Source of the DNA: Taklimakanibacter lacteus
GTDB taxonomy: Bacteria > Pseudomonadota > Alphaproteobacteria > Rhizobiales > Aestuariivirgaceae
Assembly: GCA_003576695.1 (NCBI GenBank)
Contig: QOZQ01000006.1
Span: forward strand, 186,001 to 250,000
Direction: 5' to 3'
DNA: 64,000 nucleotides
The position numbers were made by a program, and so were the translations under genes. Below are positions 43,366-52,195 of the stretch, piece after piece. The first letter of the stretch is position 1. Each line of letters starts with the position of its first letter. The notes under the pieces were generated by a model that searched no databases, was not told the DNA's origin, and saw only the letters and a list, made by a program, of their open reading frames with translations.

Positions 43366-44553
43366 ATGGCAATTGTCGAACCCGGCAAAGGCCGGGCGGT
43401 CATCGAGCATGGCGAGACGGGATTGCGCATCACGATCCCGGCGGAGATCCAGCCCAAAGGCATGATGTTCATGTGCCTATGGCTGACCATCTGGGTCATA
43501 GCCGAAGCGATCATCGCTTTCGAATTGCTTACTGGAGAGCCGACAGACCGTTCCTTTGTCAGCGGTCCGCTTTTGTCATATTTCTGGTTTGCGATGTGGA
43601 CAGTTGCCGGCATGTCGATGATCTATACCCTCCTCTGGCAAGTCGTCGGCAAGGAAATCATTGAGCTCAGCTCGACCTTGCTGCGTCTGCGCAAGCGAAT
43701 TCTGTTCTTCAGCCTCAGCAGGGACTTTGCAGTTTCGAGCATCAGAAATATGCGACCCATTTCGCCGCGACCAAAAGATGCCAACAACAAAAATACATTG
43801 TCGCATTTGAGTTTCCGAGACGGCGCTATCACGTTCGATTATGGGCGGACCACCAGGTATTTGGGCCAAGACCTCAATGAAGCAGAGGCGCAATATGTGA
43901 TCGATGAGATGTGCGAGCACGTCAAATCTCTCCGCGCAGAGGCCAGCGGCGGCAACATGAACATAGCTGGCGTAGAACACGGGAGGGGGCGAGCAATCAT
44001 AGAGAATGACGGCACCGGCCTGCATATCACGATCCCGGCAGAATTCCGACTCGGCATTACGGCCTTCGGATTCCTGTGGCTGATCATCTGGGCTTATGTC
44101 GAGTTCCTCCTTCCGTATTTGTTTCTCAAAGGCAAGCCGGGCGAGACCAGAGAGATGTATGAGTATGTTTTCATGGCCATCTTTACAACGCTCTGGACTT
44201 ATGGCGGCATCGGGATCATCGCCGAGTTGCTGTGGAGCATCGCTGGCAAAGAAATCATCGAGCTCAATTCGATTCGATTGAAGCGAACGAAGCAGATACC
44301 GATTTTCAGGCGCAGCCGCGAATATGACGTGAACGGGGTCGCCAATCTGAGATTTGCATCACCTCCAGCTGGCTCAGCGGATACCGAGCACAGCACCTCT
44401 TCTCTATCTCTCAAGGACGGCACGATCGTCTTCGATCATGGTCGCGGCGCCCATTACCTCGCCTCTGGCCTCGATGAAGCGGATGCGAAATATGTGATCG
44501 AGCAAATGTCCCGGCGAGTGAAGTCGCTCGGCGCAAATGAAGAGGTAGCTTGA
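43366..44553 (+). CDS. Membrane protein with two tandem copies of one unknown domain
   Basis: A 395-residue protein made of two homologous halves of about 195 residues. Each half has the order: short N-terminal motif (GRAVIEHGETGLRITIPAE / GRAIIENDGTGLHITIPAEF), two transmembrane helices, the conserved GKEIIEL, a basic strand, and a soluble C-terminal part with ITFDYGRTTRYLG or IVFDHGRGAHYLA and EAEAQYVIDEM or EADAKYVIEQM. The second half starts with its own Met (MNIAGVEHG), so a fusion of tandem genes is likely. The soluble part looks like a PH-type beta domain; no named family is certain. It precedes a third single copy. Confidence 0.72.
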   Translation: MAIVEPGKGRAVIEHGETGLRITIPAEIQPKGMMFMCLWLTIWVIAEAIIAFELLTGEPTDRSFVSGPLLSYFWFAMWTVAGMSMIYTLLWQVVGKEIIELSSTLLRLRKRILFFSLSRDFAVSSIRNMRPISPRPKDANNKNTLSHLSFRDGAITFDYGRTTRYLGQDLNEAEAQYVIDEMCEHVKSLRAEASGGNMNIAGVEHGRGRAIIENDGTGLHITIPAEFRLGITAFGFLWLIIWAYVEFLLPYLFLKGKPGETREMYEYVFMAIFTTLWTYGGIGIIAELLWSIAGKEIIELNSIRLKRTKQIPIFRRSREYDVNGVANLRFASPPAGSADTEHSTSSLSLKDGTIVFDHGRGAHYLASGLDEADAKYVIEQMSRRVKSLGANEEVA

Positions 44554-44556
44554 GAC

Positions 44557-45168
44557 ATGGCCGTCATCTATCCCAGCTATGACCGGGCGATCCTCGAAAA
44601 TGACGGTGACAAGCTTCGCATAACGATCCCAGTAGCGCGGATGGCTTTTGCCACCATATTCCTCAGCATTTTTCTGATCCTCATCGCTTACAGCGAAATT
44701 CACGGATTCATCGTCTTGTGGAATGGCTCGCCTCCGGATGGCGTGCGTATGAGCGTGGAAGGGGAAGTGATATCCAAAGGCCCTGATTTCACGCGCCTCA
44801 TGATCAGATGGCTGGCAGGTTGGACCATAGTCTCCGTGCTGTTTGCCGGCCTATCCCTCTGGTATTTTTTCGGCAGGGAAATCATCGAGCTCGATGCGAC
44901 GACGTTACGGCGCATCAGGAAAATCCCGCTCTTGCACTTTACGAAGAAATATCCGGTAGCGAACATCTCCAACCTTCGGCAGGGATCCGACTTCTGGCTG
45001 CCGTCCTGGCTCCCGGCGCAAAGAGTTTCATTCATGACCTTCAGAGGCGGCCGCATCGCCTTTGACTGCGGCCGCCATACTCGTCGCCTGGGATTAGAAC
45101 TCAGCGACAACGACACGAGACGCATCATGGAGGAGATGTGTAAAAAGGTGCCGTCACTTTGCCGGTAG
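44557..45168 (+). CDS. Membrane protein, single copy of the same unknown domain
   Basis: A 203-residue protein aligned over its whole length with each half of the preceding gene: YDRAILENDGDKLRITIPVA, two membrane helices (FATIFLSIFLILIAY and AGWTIVSVLFAGLSLWYF), GREIIELDATTLRRIRKIP, AFDCGRHTRRLGLELSDNDTR. It starts 3 bases after the stop of the two-domain gene, so the two are one operon. No function is known. Position after the cyclase copies suggests but does not prove a link to cyclic nucleotide signalling. Confidence 0.72.
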   Translation: MAVIYPSYDRAILENDGDKLRITIPVARMAFATIFLSIFLILIAYSEIHGFIVLWNGSPPDGVRMSVEGEVISKGPDFTRLMIRWLAGWTIVSVLFAGLSLWYFFGREIIELDATTLRRIRKIPLLHFTKKYPVANISNLRQGSDFWLPSWLPAQRVSFMTFRGGRIAFDCGRHTRRLGLELSDNDTRRIMEEMCKKVPSLCR

Positions 45169-45233
45169 GCGAACCGGCGGGTGCCGATCACATCCCTCTT
45201 CCCCGCCCGCCCGCCTTGGTCTAATCATCCCGC

Positions 45234-45368
45234 ATGACCCGTCTTCTCCTCGCCCTTGTCGTCCTTTCGGGCCTCCTCGCCGGTTGCGGCGTCAGGGGTT
45301 CGCCCCAGGCGCCTGAGGGGACGAAGAAATCCAACGAGCCCTCCGTGCTCGACCCCCTGATCAAGTGA
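45234..45368 (+). CDS. lptM: LptM-like small outer membrane lipoprotein
   Basis: A 44-residue lipoprotein precursor: MTRLLLALVVLSGLLAGCGV, with the lipobox LAGC and the acceptor Cys at residue 18, then a short hydrophilic tail rich in Pro and Lys (KKSNEPSVLDPLIK). LptM proteins assist oxidation of the LptD outer membrane component. The location directly upstream of lysA is the standard Rhizobiales and enterobacterial (yifL) arrangement. It is too short for many gene callers. Confidence 0.8.
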   Translation: MTRLLLALVVLSGLLAGCGVRGSPQAPEGTKKSNEPSVLDPLIK

Positions 45369-45381
45369 TCTAGCGGCCGCC

Positions 45382-46659
45382 ATGCACCATTTCGCCTACA
45401 AGGAGGGCCATCTCCATGCCGAGGAGGTGAGCCTCAGGGTGATCGCCGAGGAGGTGGGCACCCCTTTCTATTGCTATTCGACCGCCACGCTCGAGCGCCA
45501 TTACCGCGTCTATGACGAGGCCTTCCAGGGCCAGGACCACGCCATCTGCTATTCGATGAAGGCCAATTCCAACCAGGCGGTGGTGAAGACCCTGGTCGAT
45601 CTGGGCTCCGGCATCGATGTCGTCTCGGAGGGCGAATTGCGCCGCGCGCTGGCGCTCGGCGTGCCCGGCCGCAAGATCGTCTTTTCCGGTGTCGGCAAGA
45701 CGGCGCGGGAAATGGCGCTGGCGCTCAAGGAGCGCATCGCCTGCTTCAATGTCGAATCCGAGCCCGAGCTCGAGCTTCTGGCCAGCGTCGCCACCCGGCT
45801 CGGCATGCGCGCCAATATCTCCTTGCGCGTCAATCCCGATGTCGACGCCAAGACCCATGCCAAGATCACCACCGGCAAGGCCGAGAACAAGTTCGGCATC
45901 GCCTTTGCCGAGGCCAGGCGCGTCTATGCCAAGGCGCGCAAGCTCGAAGGCATCGAGGTGTCGGGCATCGACACCCATATCGGCAGCCAGATCACCGAGC
46001 TTGCCCCCTTCGAGCAGGCCTTCAAGCGCATCGCCGAGCTGACGGCCGAGCTCAAGCGCGAAGGCCATGACATCCGCCATATCGACCTGGGCGGGGGCCT
46101 GGGCGTTCCCTATCGCGGCACCAATGACGTGCCGCCGCATCCGGACGAATATGCCGGCATGGTGAAGCGCACGCTGGGCCATCTCGGCTGCAAGCTGGTG
46201 CTGGAGCCGGGCCGCATGATCGCCGGCAATGCCGGCATCCTGGTGTCGCGCGTCATCTATGTGAAGAAGGGGGCGGCCAAGAGCTTCGTCATCCAGGATG
46301 CGGCGATGAACGACCTGATCCGCCCCACCCTCTATGACGCCTGGCACGACATCATCCCCGTCACCGAGCCGCTGGATGGCCGCGAATTCGTGGCCGATGT
46401 GGTGGGCCCCATTTGCGAGACCGGCGATTATTTCGCCCTCGACCGCAAGATGCCGGAAGTGGAAGAGGGCGATCTCCTCGCCGTGATGACGGCGGGCGCC
46501 TATGGCGCGGCCCAGTCCGGCACCTATAATTCGCGCCCGCTCATCGCCGAGGTGCTGGTCAAGGGCTCGAAATTCGACATCGTCCGCCCGCGCCAGACCT
46601 ATGAGGAGCTGATCGGCCTCGATCACATCGCCTCGTGGCAGGAGAAGAAGCGGGGCTGA
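45382..46659 (+). CDS. lysA: Diaminopimelate decarboxylase
   Basis: Last enzyme of lysine synthesis, PLP-dependent fold III decarboxylase acting on meso-diaminopimelate. 425 residues. The PLP lysine is in CYSMKANSNQAV, phosphate-binding HIGSQI and the glycine-rich LGGGLGVPYRG follow, and the active-site Cys is in GPICETGDYFA. It sits 13 bases after the lptM-like gene, probably co-transcribed. Confidence 0.96.
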   Translation: MHHFAYKEGHLHAEEVSLRVIAEEVGTPFYCYSTATLERHYRVYDEAFQGQDHAICYSMKANSNQAVVKTLVDLGSGIDVVSEGELRRALALGVPGRKIVFSGVGKTAREMALALKERIACFNVESEPELELLASVATRLGMRANISLRVNPDVDAKTHAKITTGKAENKFGIAFAEARRVYAKARKLEGIEVSGIDTHIGSQITELAPFEQAFKRIAELTAELKREGHDIRHIDLGGGLGVPYRGTNDVPPHPDEYAGMVKRTLGHLGCKLVLEPGRMIAGNAGILVSRVIYVKKGAAKSFVIQDAAMNDLIRPTLYDAWHDIIPVTEPLDGREFVADVVGPICETGDYFALDRKMPEVEEGDLLAVMTAGAYGAAQSGTYNSRPLIAEVLVKGSKFDIVRPRQTYEELIGLDHIASWQEKKRG

Positions 46660-46671
46660 TACTTCCCCAAT

Positions 46672-46795
46672 CCGTCATCCCGGCGAAAGAACGTCATCCC
46701 GGCGAAAGCCGGGACCCCTTAAATTGGTGAAGCGCGGGAAGCGCCGCCCGGATTGCTCTTATTCAGGGGGTCCCGGCTTTCGCCGGGATGACGGA
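46672..46795. repeat. Family A repeat downstream of lysA
   Basis: A complete unit: CCCGGCGAAAGCCGGGACCC, about 45 bases of spacer with the conserved GCCGCCCGGATTG, then ATTCAGGGGGTCCCGG and CTTTCGCCGGGATGACGG, with one extra half unit in front. The rest of the 271-base gap to the next gene holds no feature I can identify. Confidence 0.88.
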
Positions 46796-46930
46796 ATGAT
46801 GGGGATCACAATTTTGCGAGGGAACCTCGGGAACCAGCGGGAATTGCCGATCTGAAGGGCTTCCCTGCACTGCCCCTCCGAAACGGAGAGGGCTCTTTTT
46901 CGCCGTTTTATGCTAGGATCATCGCCAGCG

Positions 46931-49417
46931 ATGTCACCGAAGCTCAAGCGAACCGTTCTCTATGCCAGGCTGGCGCTCTTCTGGGAGCGTCTGTGGGCGG
47001 CCGCCTATCCGCTGGTCATGGTGCTGGCCCTCTTCACGGTGGCGGTGCTGACTGGCATTCTCGCCCTCCTGCCCGATCCCGTCCGCTATGCGGCGCTGGG
47101 TCTCTTCGCGCTGGCGTTCCTGTGGGCGCTCCGCCCGCTCCTCACCCTCGTTTATCCGGCGCGCAGCGAAGGCCTGCGCCGCATCGAGCAGGCTTCCGCC
47201 CTCGACCATCGCCCGGTCTCGGCCAGCGAGGACCAGCCCGCCAACCCTTCGCCCGTGGCCTCCGCCATCTGGGAGGAGCATGTCGCCCGCCAGCTGGCGC
47301 GGCTGAGGCAGCTTCGCTCCGGCACGCCGCGCTCGGCGCTCAAATGGCGCGACCCTTACGCGCTACGCCTCGTCGCTCTGCTCGCCGTCATTGCCGCGGC
47401 GTTGCTTTATCGCGGCGACCCGGCCGCCAATTTCGCCGATGCGGTGCGGATTTCGGCACCCAAGTCCGATGTGGCGCTGGCGCTCGACGCCTGGGTGCGT
47501 CCGCCCGCTTACACGGCCAAGCCGCCGCTGCTTCTCACCAGCGAGGCGATCAAGGAGCGGATCGCGCGCGACAGCGACCTCCTGGTGCCGGAAGCGAGCC
47601 TGCTGGTGCTGCGGCTTTCAGGCGCCGAGGAGCCGAAGCTTGCCTTTTTCGATTTGATCGGCGGAGAGGAGATCAAGGACCTTGCGCCGAAGACCGGCCA
47701 GGAAGGCGGCGCCTTCACCGCGCAGCTGAAGCTCGACCGCCCGGCCGAGCTGCGCGTCTATGACGGATCGAGCGAGCTTGCCAAATGGCGCCTCTCGGTC
47801 ATTCCCGATGCCGCCCCCGATGTCGCCTTCACCGAGGATCCGCAGGCGGAGGCGTCCGGCGCCCTCATCCTGCCGTGGAAGGCGAGCGACGACTATGGCA
47901 TCGCCGGCGTGTCGGCGAAGATCGTGCTCTCCGACACGCAGGAGGACGGCCCCGGCTTTGCCAGCAATGGCGTTTTCCTGTTCGACCCGCCGGCCTTCCC
48001 CATCTCGCTGAAGAAGGCATCGCCGCGCGCCATCGAGGACCGCACGTCGAATGATCTCACCGCCCATCCCTGGGCCGGGCTCAATGTCGACATCACGCTG
48101 CAAGCCAAGGACCAGGCCGGCAAGACCGGCATGTCGGAGGTCAAGACGGTGAAGCTGCCCGAGCGGCTGTTCATCAAGCCGCTGGCCAAGGCGCTGATCG
48201 AGCAGCGGAAGGCGCTCATCCTCGATCCCGACGACCACCGCAATGTCGAACTGATGCTGCAGGCGCTGATGACTTGGCCGGAAGGCCTCATCGACAGGAG
48301 TGGCATCCAGATCGCGCTCTCGGCACTGCGCTCGCATATCGCCAATGCCCGCAACCAGGACGACATCAAGGAAGCGGTCAACGACATGTGGAAGCTGGCG
48401 CTGGCGGTCGAGGAAGGCGACCTTGCCGATGCGAGGGCCGAGCTCGACGCCATCCGCAAGGAATTGCAGAAGGCGCTGGCCGAAGGCGCGCCGCCGGAGC
48501 GCATCGCCGAGCTCATGGACAAGTTGCGCGAGGCGATGAACAAATATCTGCAGTCGATGGCCGAGGAGACGAAGCGGCGCATGCAGCAGAACGGCATGCA
48601 GCCGCAGCAGGTCGATCCGAGCCGGCTCCTGAGCCAGCAGGACCTGCAGAAGATGCTCGACACCATCCAGAAGCTGGCCGAGTCGGGCGCCAATGAGGCG
48701 GCCCAGGAAATGCTCTCGCAGCTCGAGAACCTGCTGCGCAATCTGCAGCCGGGCATGGCCGAGATGCAGCCGCAGGGCGATTCGCCCTTGTCGGAGATGC
48801 TGGGCGATCTGTCCGAGCTGATGCGCCAGCAGCAGCAGCTCATGGACGACACCATGAAGATGCCGCAGGAGAATGGCGAGGGCCAGCAGGACGGCGACCC
48901 CAATGGCCAGCAGGGCATGGGCGGCGAGCAGGGCCGGTCCCTGTCGCAGAAGCAGGGCGCCCTTCGCGGCATGCTGGAAGATCTGATGGGCCGCCTCGGC
49001 CAGCAGGGCATGCAGGCGCCGCAATCCTTCGGCCAGGCTGGCAAGTCGATGGAAGGCGCCACCGGCGAGCTGCGCGACGGACGGCGCGATCCCGCCCTCG
49101 AGCAGCAGAGCGAGGCGCTCAATGCGCTGCGCGAAGGCGCCCAGTCGATGGCGCGCCAGATGATGCAGCAGGGCCAGGGCACCACCGGCAATTACGGCCG
49201 CCATGGCCAGGCGCGCGGCGACGACCGCGATCCGCTGGGCCGGCCGCGCTCGACCCGCGGCGAGGATTATGGCCCTGACCGCAACATGCTGCCGGGCGAG
49301 GCGGCGATCAGGCGGGCGCGCGAAATTCTCGACATATTGCGCGGCCGCGCCAACAACCCCGACCTGCCGCGCATCGACCGCGATTACATCGAGCGTCTGC
49401 TGCGCGGGCTGTATTGA
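46931..49417 (+). CDS. TIGR02302 family membrane protein
   Basis: About 828 residues, the length of the alphaproteobacterial TIGR02302 family of unknown function. Two adjacent N-terminal helices (residues ~25-47 and 52-70), a third at ~145-162, then a large domain and a Met/Gln-rich C-terminal region (~555-790) with repeated QQG, QNGMQPQQ and MMQQGQG. The last 60 residues (AAIRRAREILDILRGRANNP) are well ordered and helical. The start is chosen at 46931; an ATG 7 codons earlier is possible. The Gln-rich tract may form coiled coils or be disordered. A role in the envelope is inferred from the topology. Confidence 0.78.
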   Translation: MSPKLKRTVLYARLALFWERLWAAAYPLVMVLALFTVAVLTGILALLPDPVRYAALGLFALAFLWALRPLLTLVYPARSEGLRRIEQASALDHRPVSASEDQPANPSPVASAIWEEHVARQLARLRQLRSGTPRSALKWRDPYALRLVALLAVIAAALLYRGDPAANFADAVRISAPKSDVALALDAWVRPPAYTAKPPLLLTSEAIKERIARDSDLLVPEASLLVLRLSGAEEPKLAFFDLIGGEEIKDLAPKTGQEGGAFTAQLKLDRPAELRVYDGSSELAKWRLSVIPDAAPDVAFTEDPQAEASGALILPWKASDDYGIAGVSAKIVLSDTQEDGPGFASNGVFLFDPPAFPISLKKASPRAIEDRTSNDLTAHPWAGLNVDITLQAKDQAGKTGMSEVKTVKLPERLFIKPLAKALIEQRKALILDPDDHRNVELMLQALMTWPEGLIDRSGIQIALSALRSHIANARNQDDIKEAVNDMWKLALAVEEGDLADARAELDAIRKELQKALAEGAPPERIAELMDKLREAMNKYLQSMAEETKRRMQQNGMQPQQVDPSRLLSQQDLQKMLDTIQKLAESGANEAAQEMLSQLENLLRNLQPGMAEMQPQGDSPLSEMLGDLSELMRQQQQLMDDTMKMPQENGEGQQDGDPNGQQGMGGEQGRSLSQKQGALRGMLEDLMGRLGQQGMQAPQSFGQAGKSMEGATGELRDGRRDPALEQQSEALNALREGAQSMARQMMQQGQGTTGNYGRHGQARGDDRDPLGRPRSTRGEDYGPDRNMLPGEAAIRRAREILDILRGRANNPDLPRIDRDYIERLLRGLY

Positions 49418-49442
49418 TCCGAGAACTCATCACTCCCAATAA

Positions 49443-49649
49443 CGTCACCCCGGCGAAGGTGACGAGATGAGGCAAGGCGCCAGCGCTCTCTAATCCGTCA
49501 GCCCGGCGAAAGCCGGGACCCATTGAATTCGTGAAACATGAACAGTGCCGCCCGCTTGATTCTATTCAGGGGGTCCCGGCTTTCGCCGGGATGACGAGCT
49601 AGGGAGGCCCGTCGCAGCACTCATCTCGTCACTTTCGCCGGGATGACGG
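49443..49649. repeat. Family A repeat, left of the GIY-YIG gene
   Basis: The core 49443-49596 is a direct, near-identical copy of 50065-50219: both start CGTCACCCCGGCGAA and share GTGAAACATGAACAG, GCCGCCCG and the closing GGCTTTCGCCGGGATGACG. A further half unit (CACTTTCGCCGGGATGACGG) follows up to 49649, 13 bases before the stop codon of the GIY-YIG gene. Confidence 0.9.
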
Positions 49650-49662
49650 GATTGGGGTGGTG

Positions 49663-49974
49663 TCATTCAACCCAGGCGCCGCACATCTCCTCGAACAGAT
49701 CGCGCCAGATTGGATTTAGATTTTCGATCAGCTCGACCTTCCAGCCGCGCTGCCATTCCTTCAGCTGCTTTTCTCGCCTGATCGCTTCTTCCATCGATCC
49801 GGGGAACTCGTACCAGACCAGCATCTTCACCTTGTATTTCCGCGTGAAACCCGGAATCGAACCCTGCTTGTGAGCGGCAATGCGGCTGCACAGATCGCTG
49901 GTCACGCCGACATAGAGCGTGCCGTGCCGCTTGCTGGCGAGGATGTAGACGGCAGGGACCTTCTCCTCTCTCAC
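49663..49974 (-). CDS. GIY-YIG nuclease superfamily protein
   Basis: A 103-residue single-domain nuclease of the GIY-YIG (UPF0213-like) type. The motif is VYILASKRHGTLYVGVT, with the Arg in SDLCSRIAAHKQG and the Glu in SMEEAIRREKQLKEWQRGWK, the expected catalytic positions, ending NPIWRDLFEEM. Single-domain members have no agreed function. It is flanked on both sides by direct copies of the family A repeat, and its GC content is lower than neighbouring genes. Confidence 0.9.
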   Translation of the reverse strand: MREEKVPAVYILASKRHGTLYVGVTSDLCSRIAAHKQGSIPGFTRKYKVKMLVWYEFPGSMEEAIRREKQLKEWQRGWKVELIENLNPIWRDLFEEMCGAWVE

Positions 49975-50064
49975 GCCGTCTTCCTCCCACTCATCTGCAT
50001 GCCGTCGCCCTGGAGAAAGGGACGGGTTTACCTCCGATACTCCGTCGCTCAGTCCTCCCTAGCT

Positions 50065-50219
50065 CGTCACCCCGGCGAAAGTGACGGGATGAGGCAAGCC
50101 GCCAGCTCTCTCTAATCCGTCACCCCGGCGAAAGCCGGGGCCCCCTGAACTGGTGAAACATGAACAGCGCCGCCCGGTTTGATTCTATTCAGGGGGTCCC
50201 GGCTTTCGCCGGGATGACG
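50065..50219. repeat. Family A repeat, right of the GIY-YIG gene
   Basis: Direct copy of 49443-49596 with few differences. Between the GIY-YIG start and this repeat is a 90-base region without other features; CCTCCCTAGCTCG at 50054-50066 is the inverse of CGAGCTAGGGAGG at 49596-49608, which puts a short inverted match at the inner and outer repeat ends. Confidence 0.9.
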
Positions 50220-50293
50220 TTCTTTCGCGGGAACTGCACCTTCCCTAACCCTTTGCTTTTGCTGGCTGGGCTCCTTAAGAATATGCCCCACTC

Positions 50294-51091
50294 ATGGAAC
50301 AGCCGCCGCCTCCCCAGGAAAGCCTCGACGACATCCGCCGCGAGATCGATCGCATCGACGACGGCATATTGAAGCTCGTCGCGCAGCGTCTCGACGTGGT
50401 GGACCGCGTCCGGGCCCATAAGGCGCAGACGGCGACGCTTGGCACTTCCCCGATCCGTCCCGGCCGCGAGGCGCAGATCCTGCGCCGGCTGATCGAGCGC
50501 GCCCAAGGCGCCGTGCCGGCCGATCTCCTCTTCCGCATCTGGCGCGCCCTCATCGCGGCGGCGACCCTGAAGCAGGCGCCCCTGCGCATCCATGGCAGCG
50601 CCGAATTCTTCGCCTCCGCCACGTCGCAGACGATGCTGCGCGAATATTTCGGACCCACCGCCTTCTGTGACCACCCGGGCGAAGCCATCGCTCTCGAAAC
50701 GCTGAGCCGGAATACCGGCGATCTCGCCGCCGTCGCCATCGATGGCCCCTGGGCCAGGGCCTGGATGGAGGGCCGGGCGGGCCCCGCCCAGGTCATCAGT
50801 GTGCTGCCCTTCCTCACCACATCGCCAACACCGCGCCTCCTCGTTTTCGGCCATGCCCGGGCCGAGCCCACGGGGGCGGATGAGACATTGGTCCTGACCG
50901 ACGGGCAGTTGCCGCGCGATTTCGCGCCCCAGCCTCTGTGGCAGATGAAGACCGGCGGCCTGCAGCTCACCAGCCTGCCGGGCTTCCTGGCCGAGCATCA
51001 GGCGCCGCTGGTCGGGCTTGCCCGGTCAAATGGCTCCCTTGCGCTCTCGGTCGTGGGGCGCTACCCCAGCCCGGTCGAAATCAGGACTTAG
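50294..51091 (+). CDS. Chorismate mutase (type II) with C-terminal extension
   Basis: A 265-residue protein. Residues ~8-95 form an AroQ-type mutase domain (LDDIRREIDRIDDGILKLVAQRLDVVDRV in two halves, PIRPGREAQILRRLIE), which rearranges chorismate to prephenate. Residues ~100-265 have a fold reminiscent of a degenerate prephenate dehydratase region (IHGSAEFFASATS; VAIDGPWARAWM) without a clear TRF active-site motif. It precedes hisC and tyrC, so the operon makes phenylalanine/tyrosine precursors. Start at 50294 is the first ATG after the repeat. Confidence 0.83.
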   Translation: MEQPPPPQESLDDIRREIDRIDDGILKLVAQRLDVVDRVRAHKAQTATLGTSPIRPGREAQILRRLIERAQGAVPADLLFRIWRALIAAATLKQAPLRIHGSAEFFASATSQTMLREYFGPTAFCDHPGEAIALETLSRNTGDLAAVAIDGPWARAWMEGRAGPAQVISVLPFLTTSPTPRLLVFGHARAEPTGADETLVLTDGQLPRDFAPQPLWQMKTGGLQLTSLPGFLAEHQAPLVGLARSNGSLALSVVGRYPSPVEIRT

Positions 51092-51094
51092 CTC

Positions 51095-52195
51095 ATGTCA
51101 TCCCTCGCTGTTGCCCGGCCGATGCCGAAGCCGGGAATTCTGGATATTGCGCCCTATGTGCCGGGCAAGGCCGGGGCCCGGGGCCAGAAGGTCCACAAGC
51201 TGTCGGCCAATGAGAACCCGCTGGGCGCCAGCCCTCACGCCATCGCCGCCTATCGCAAGGCAGCCGACGGGCTCGAATTCTATCCCGACGGCTCGGCGGG
51301 CGAGCTGCGCGAGGCGATCGCCACGCGCTATGGGCTGAAGGCCGACAATATCGTCTGCGGCGCGGGCTCGGACGAGATCCTCCAGCTTCTGGCCCACGCC
51401 TATCTGGCGCAGGGCGATGAGGCGGTCTATTCGCAATATGGCTTCCTGGTCTATCCGATCGCCATTGCCTCCAACGGCGCCAAGGCGGTGATCGCCGAAG
51501 AGAGCGATCTCACCACCGATGTCGACCGCATGCTGTCTTGCGTCTCGGCGAAGACCCGCATCGTCTTCCTCGCCAATCCCAACAACCCGACCGGCACCTA
51601 TATTCCGGTCAGCGAGGTGCGCCGCCTGCATGCCGGCCTGCCGAAGGACTGCCTTCTCGTGCTCGACGCGGCCTATGCCGAATATGTCCGGCGCAACGAC
51701 TATGAAGCGGGCATCGAGCTCGTCTCGACCTTCGACAATGTCGTGATGACGCGCACCTTCTCCAAGATTTATGGCCTGGCCGCGCTGCGCCTCGGCTGGG
51801 TCTATTGCCCGGCCCATATTGCCGATGTGCTGAACCGCATCCGGGGCCCGTTCAATGTCGGATCGCCGGCTTTGGCCGCGGGCGCGGCGGCCATCGCCGA
51901 CAAGGCGCATGTCGAGCGTGCCGTCGCGCATAATGACCAGTGGCTGGCCTGGCTGACGAAGGAGCTGAGCGCGCTCGGCCTCAAGGTGACGCCGAGCGTC
52001 GGTAATTTCATCCTTGTCCATTTCCCGACGGATGCGGCGCATGCGGCGGCGAAAGCGGACGCCTTCCTGACGAGCCGCGGCATCATCCTGCGCCGCATGG
52101 ATAGCTATGGCCTTCCGGGCGCGCTGCGGCTCACCATCGGATCGGAAGAAGCCAACCGCGCCGTCGTCGCGTCTCTCACGGAATTCCTGAAATGA
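51095..52195 (+). CDS. hisC: Histidinol-phosphate / aromatic aminotransferase
   Basis: A 366-residue fold-type I aminotransferase. PLP lysine in [20 protein letters not shown]-contacting [12 protein letters not shown] and the C-terminal [13 protein letters not shown] with the substrate carboxylate Arg. Located between chorismate mutase and tyrC, so it probably transaminates prephenate or aromatic oxo acids, as well as or instead of imidazole acetol phosphate. Its stop overlaps the tyrC start by 4 bases. Confidence 0.92.
   Translation: MSSLAVARPMPKPGILDIAPYVPGKAGARGQKVHKLSANENPLGASPHAIAAYRKAADGLEFYPDGSAGELREAIATRYGLKADNIVCGAGSDEILQLLAHAYLAQGDEAVYSQYGFLVYPIAIASNGAKAVIAEESDLTTDVDRMLSCVSAKTRIVFLANPNNPTGTYIPVSEVRRLHAGLPKDCLLVLDAAYAEYVRRNDYEAGIELVSTFDNVVMTRTFSKIYGLAALRLGWVYCPAHIADVLNRIRGPFNVGSPALAAGAAAIADKAHVERAVAHNDQWLAWLTKELSALGLKVTPSVGNFILVHFPTDAAHAAAKADAFLTSRGIILRRMDSYGLPGALRLTIGSEEANRAVVASLTEFLK

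Noticed and set aside
47618-49204. A 528-codon minus-strand frame opposite the TIGR02302 gene
   Set aside because: Low-complexity His/Leu/Arg-rich shadow of the Gln-rich region.
49443-50219. CRISPR array made of the CCCGGCGAAAGCCGGG repeats
   Set aside because: Spacing is irregular, units are long inverted pairs with conserved spacers, and there are no cas genes.
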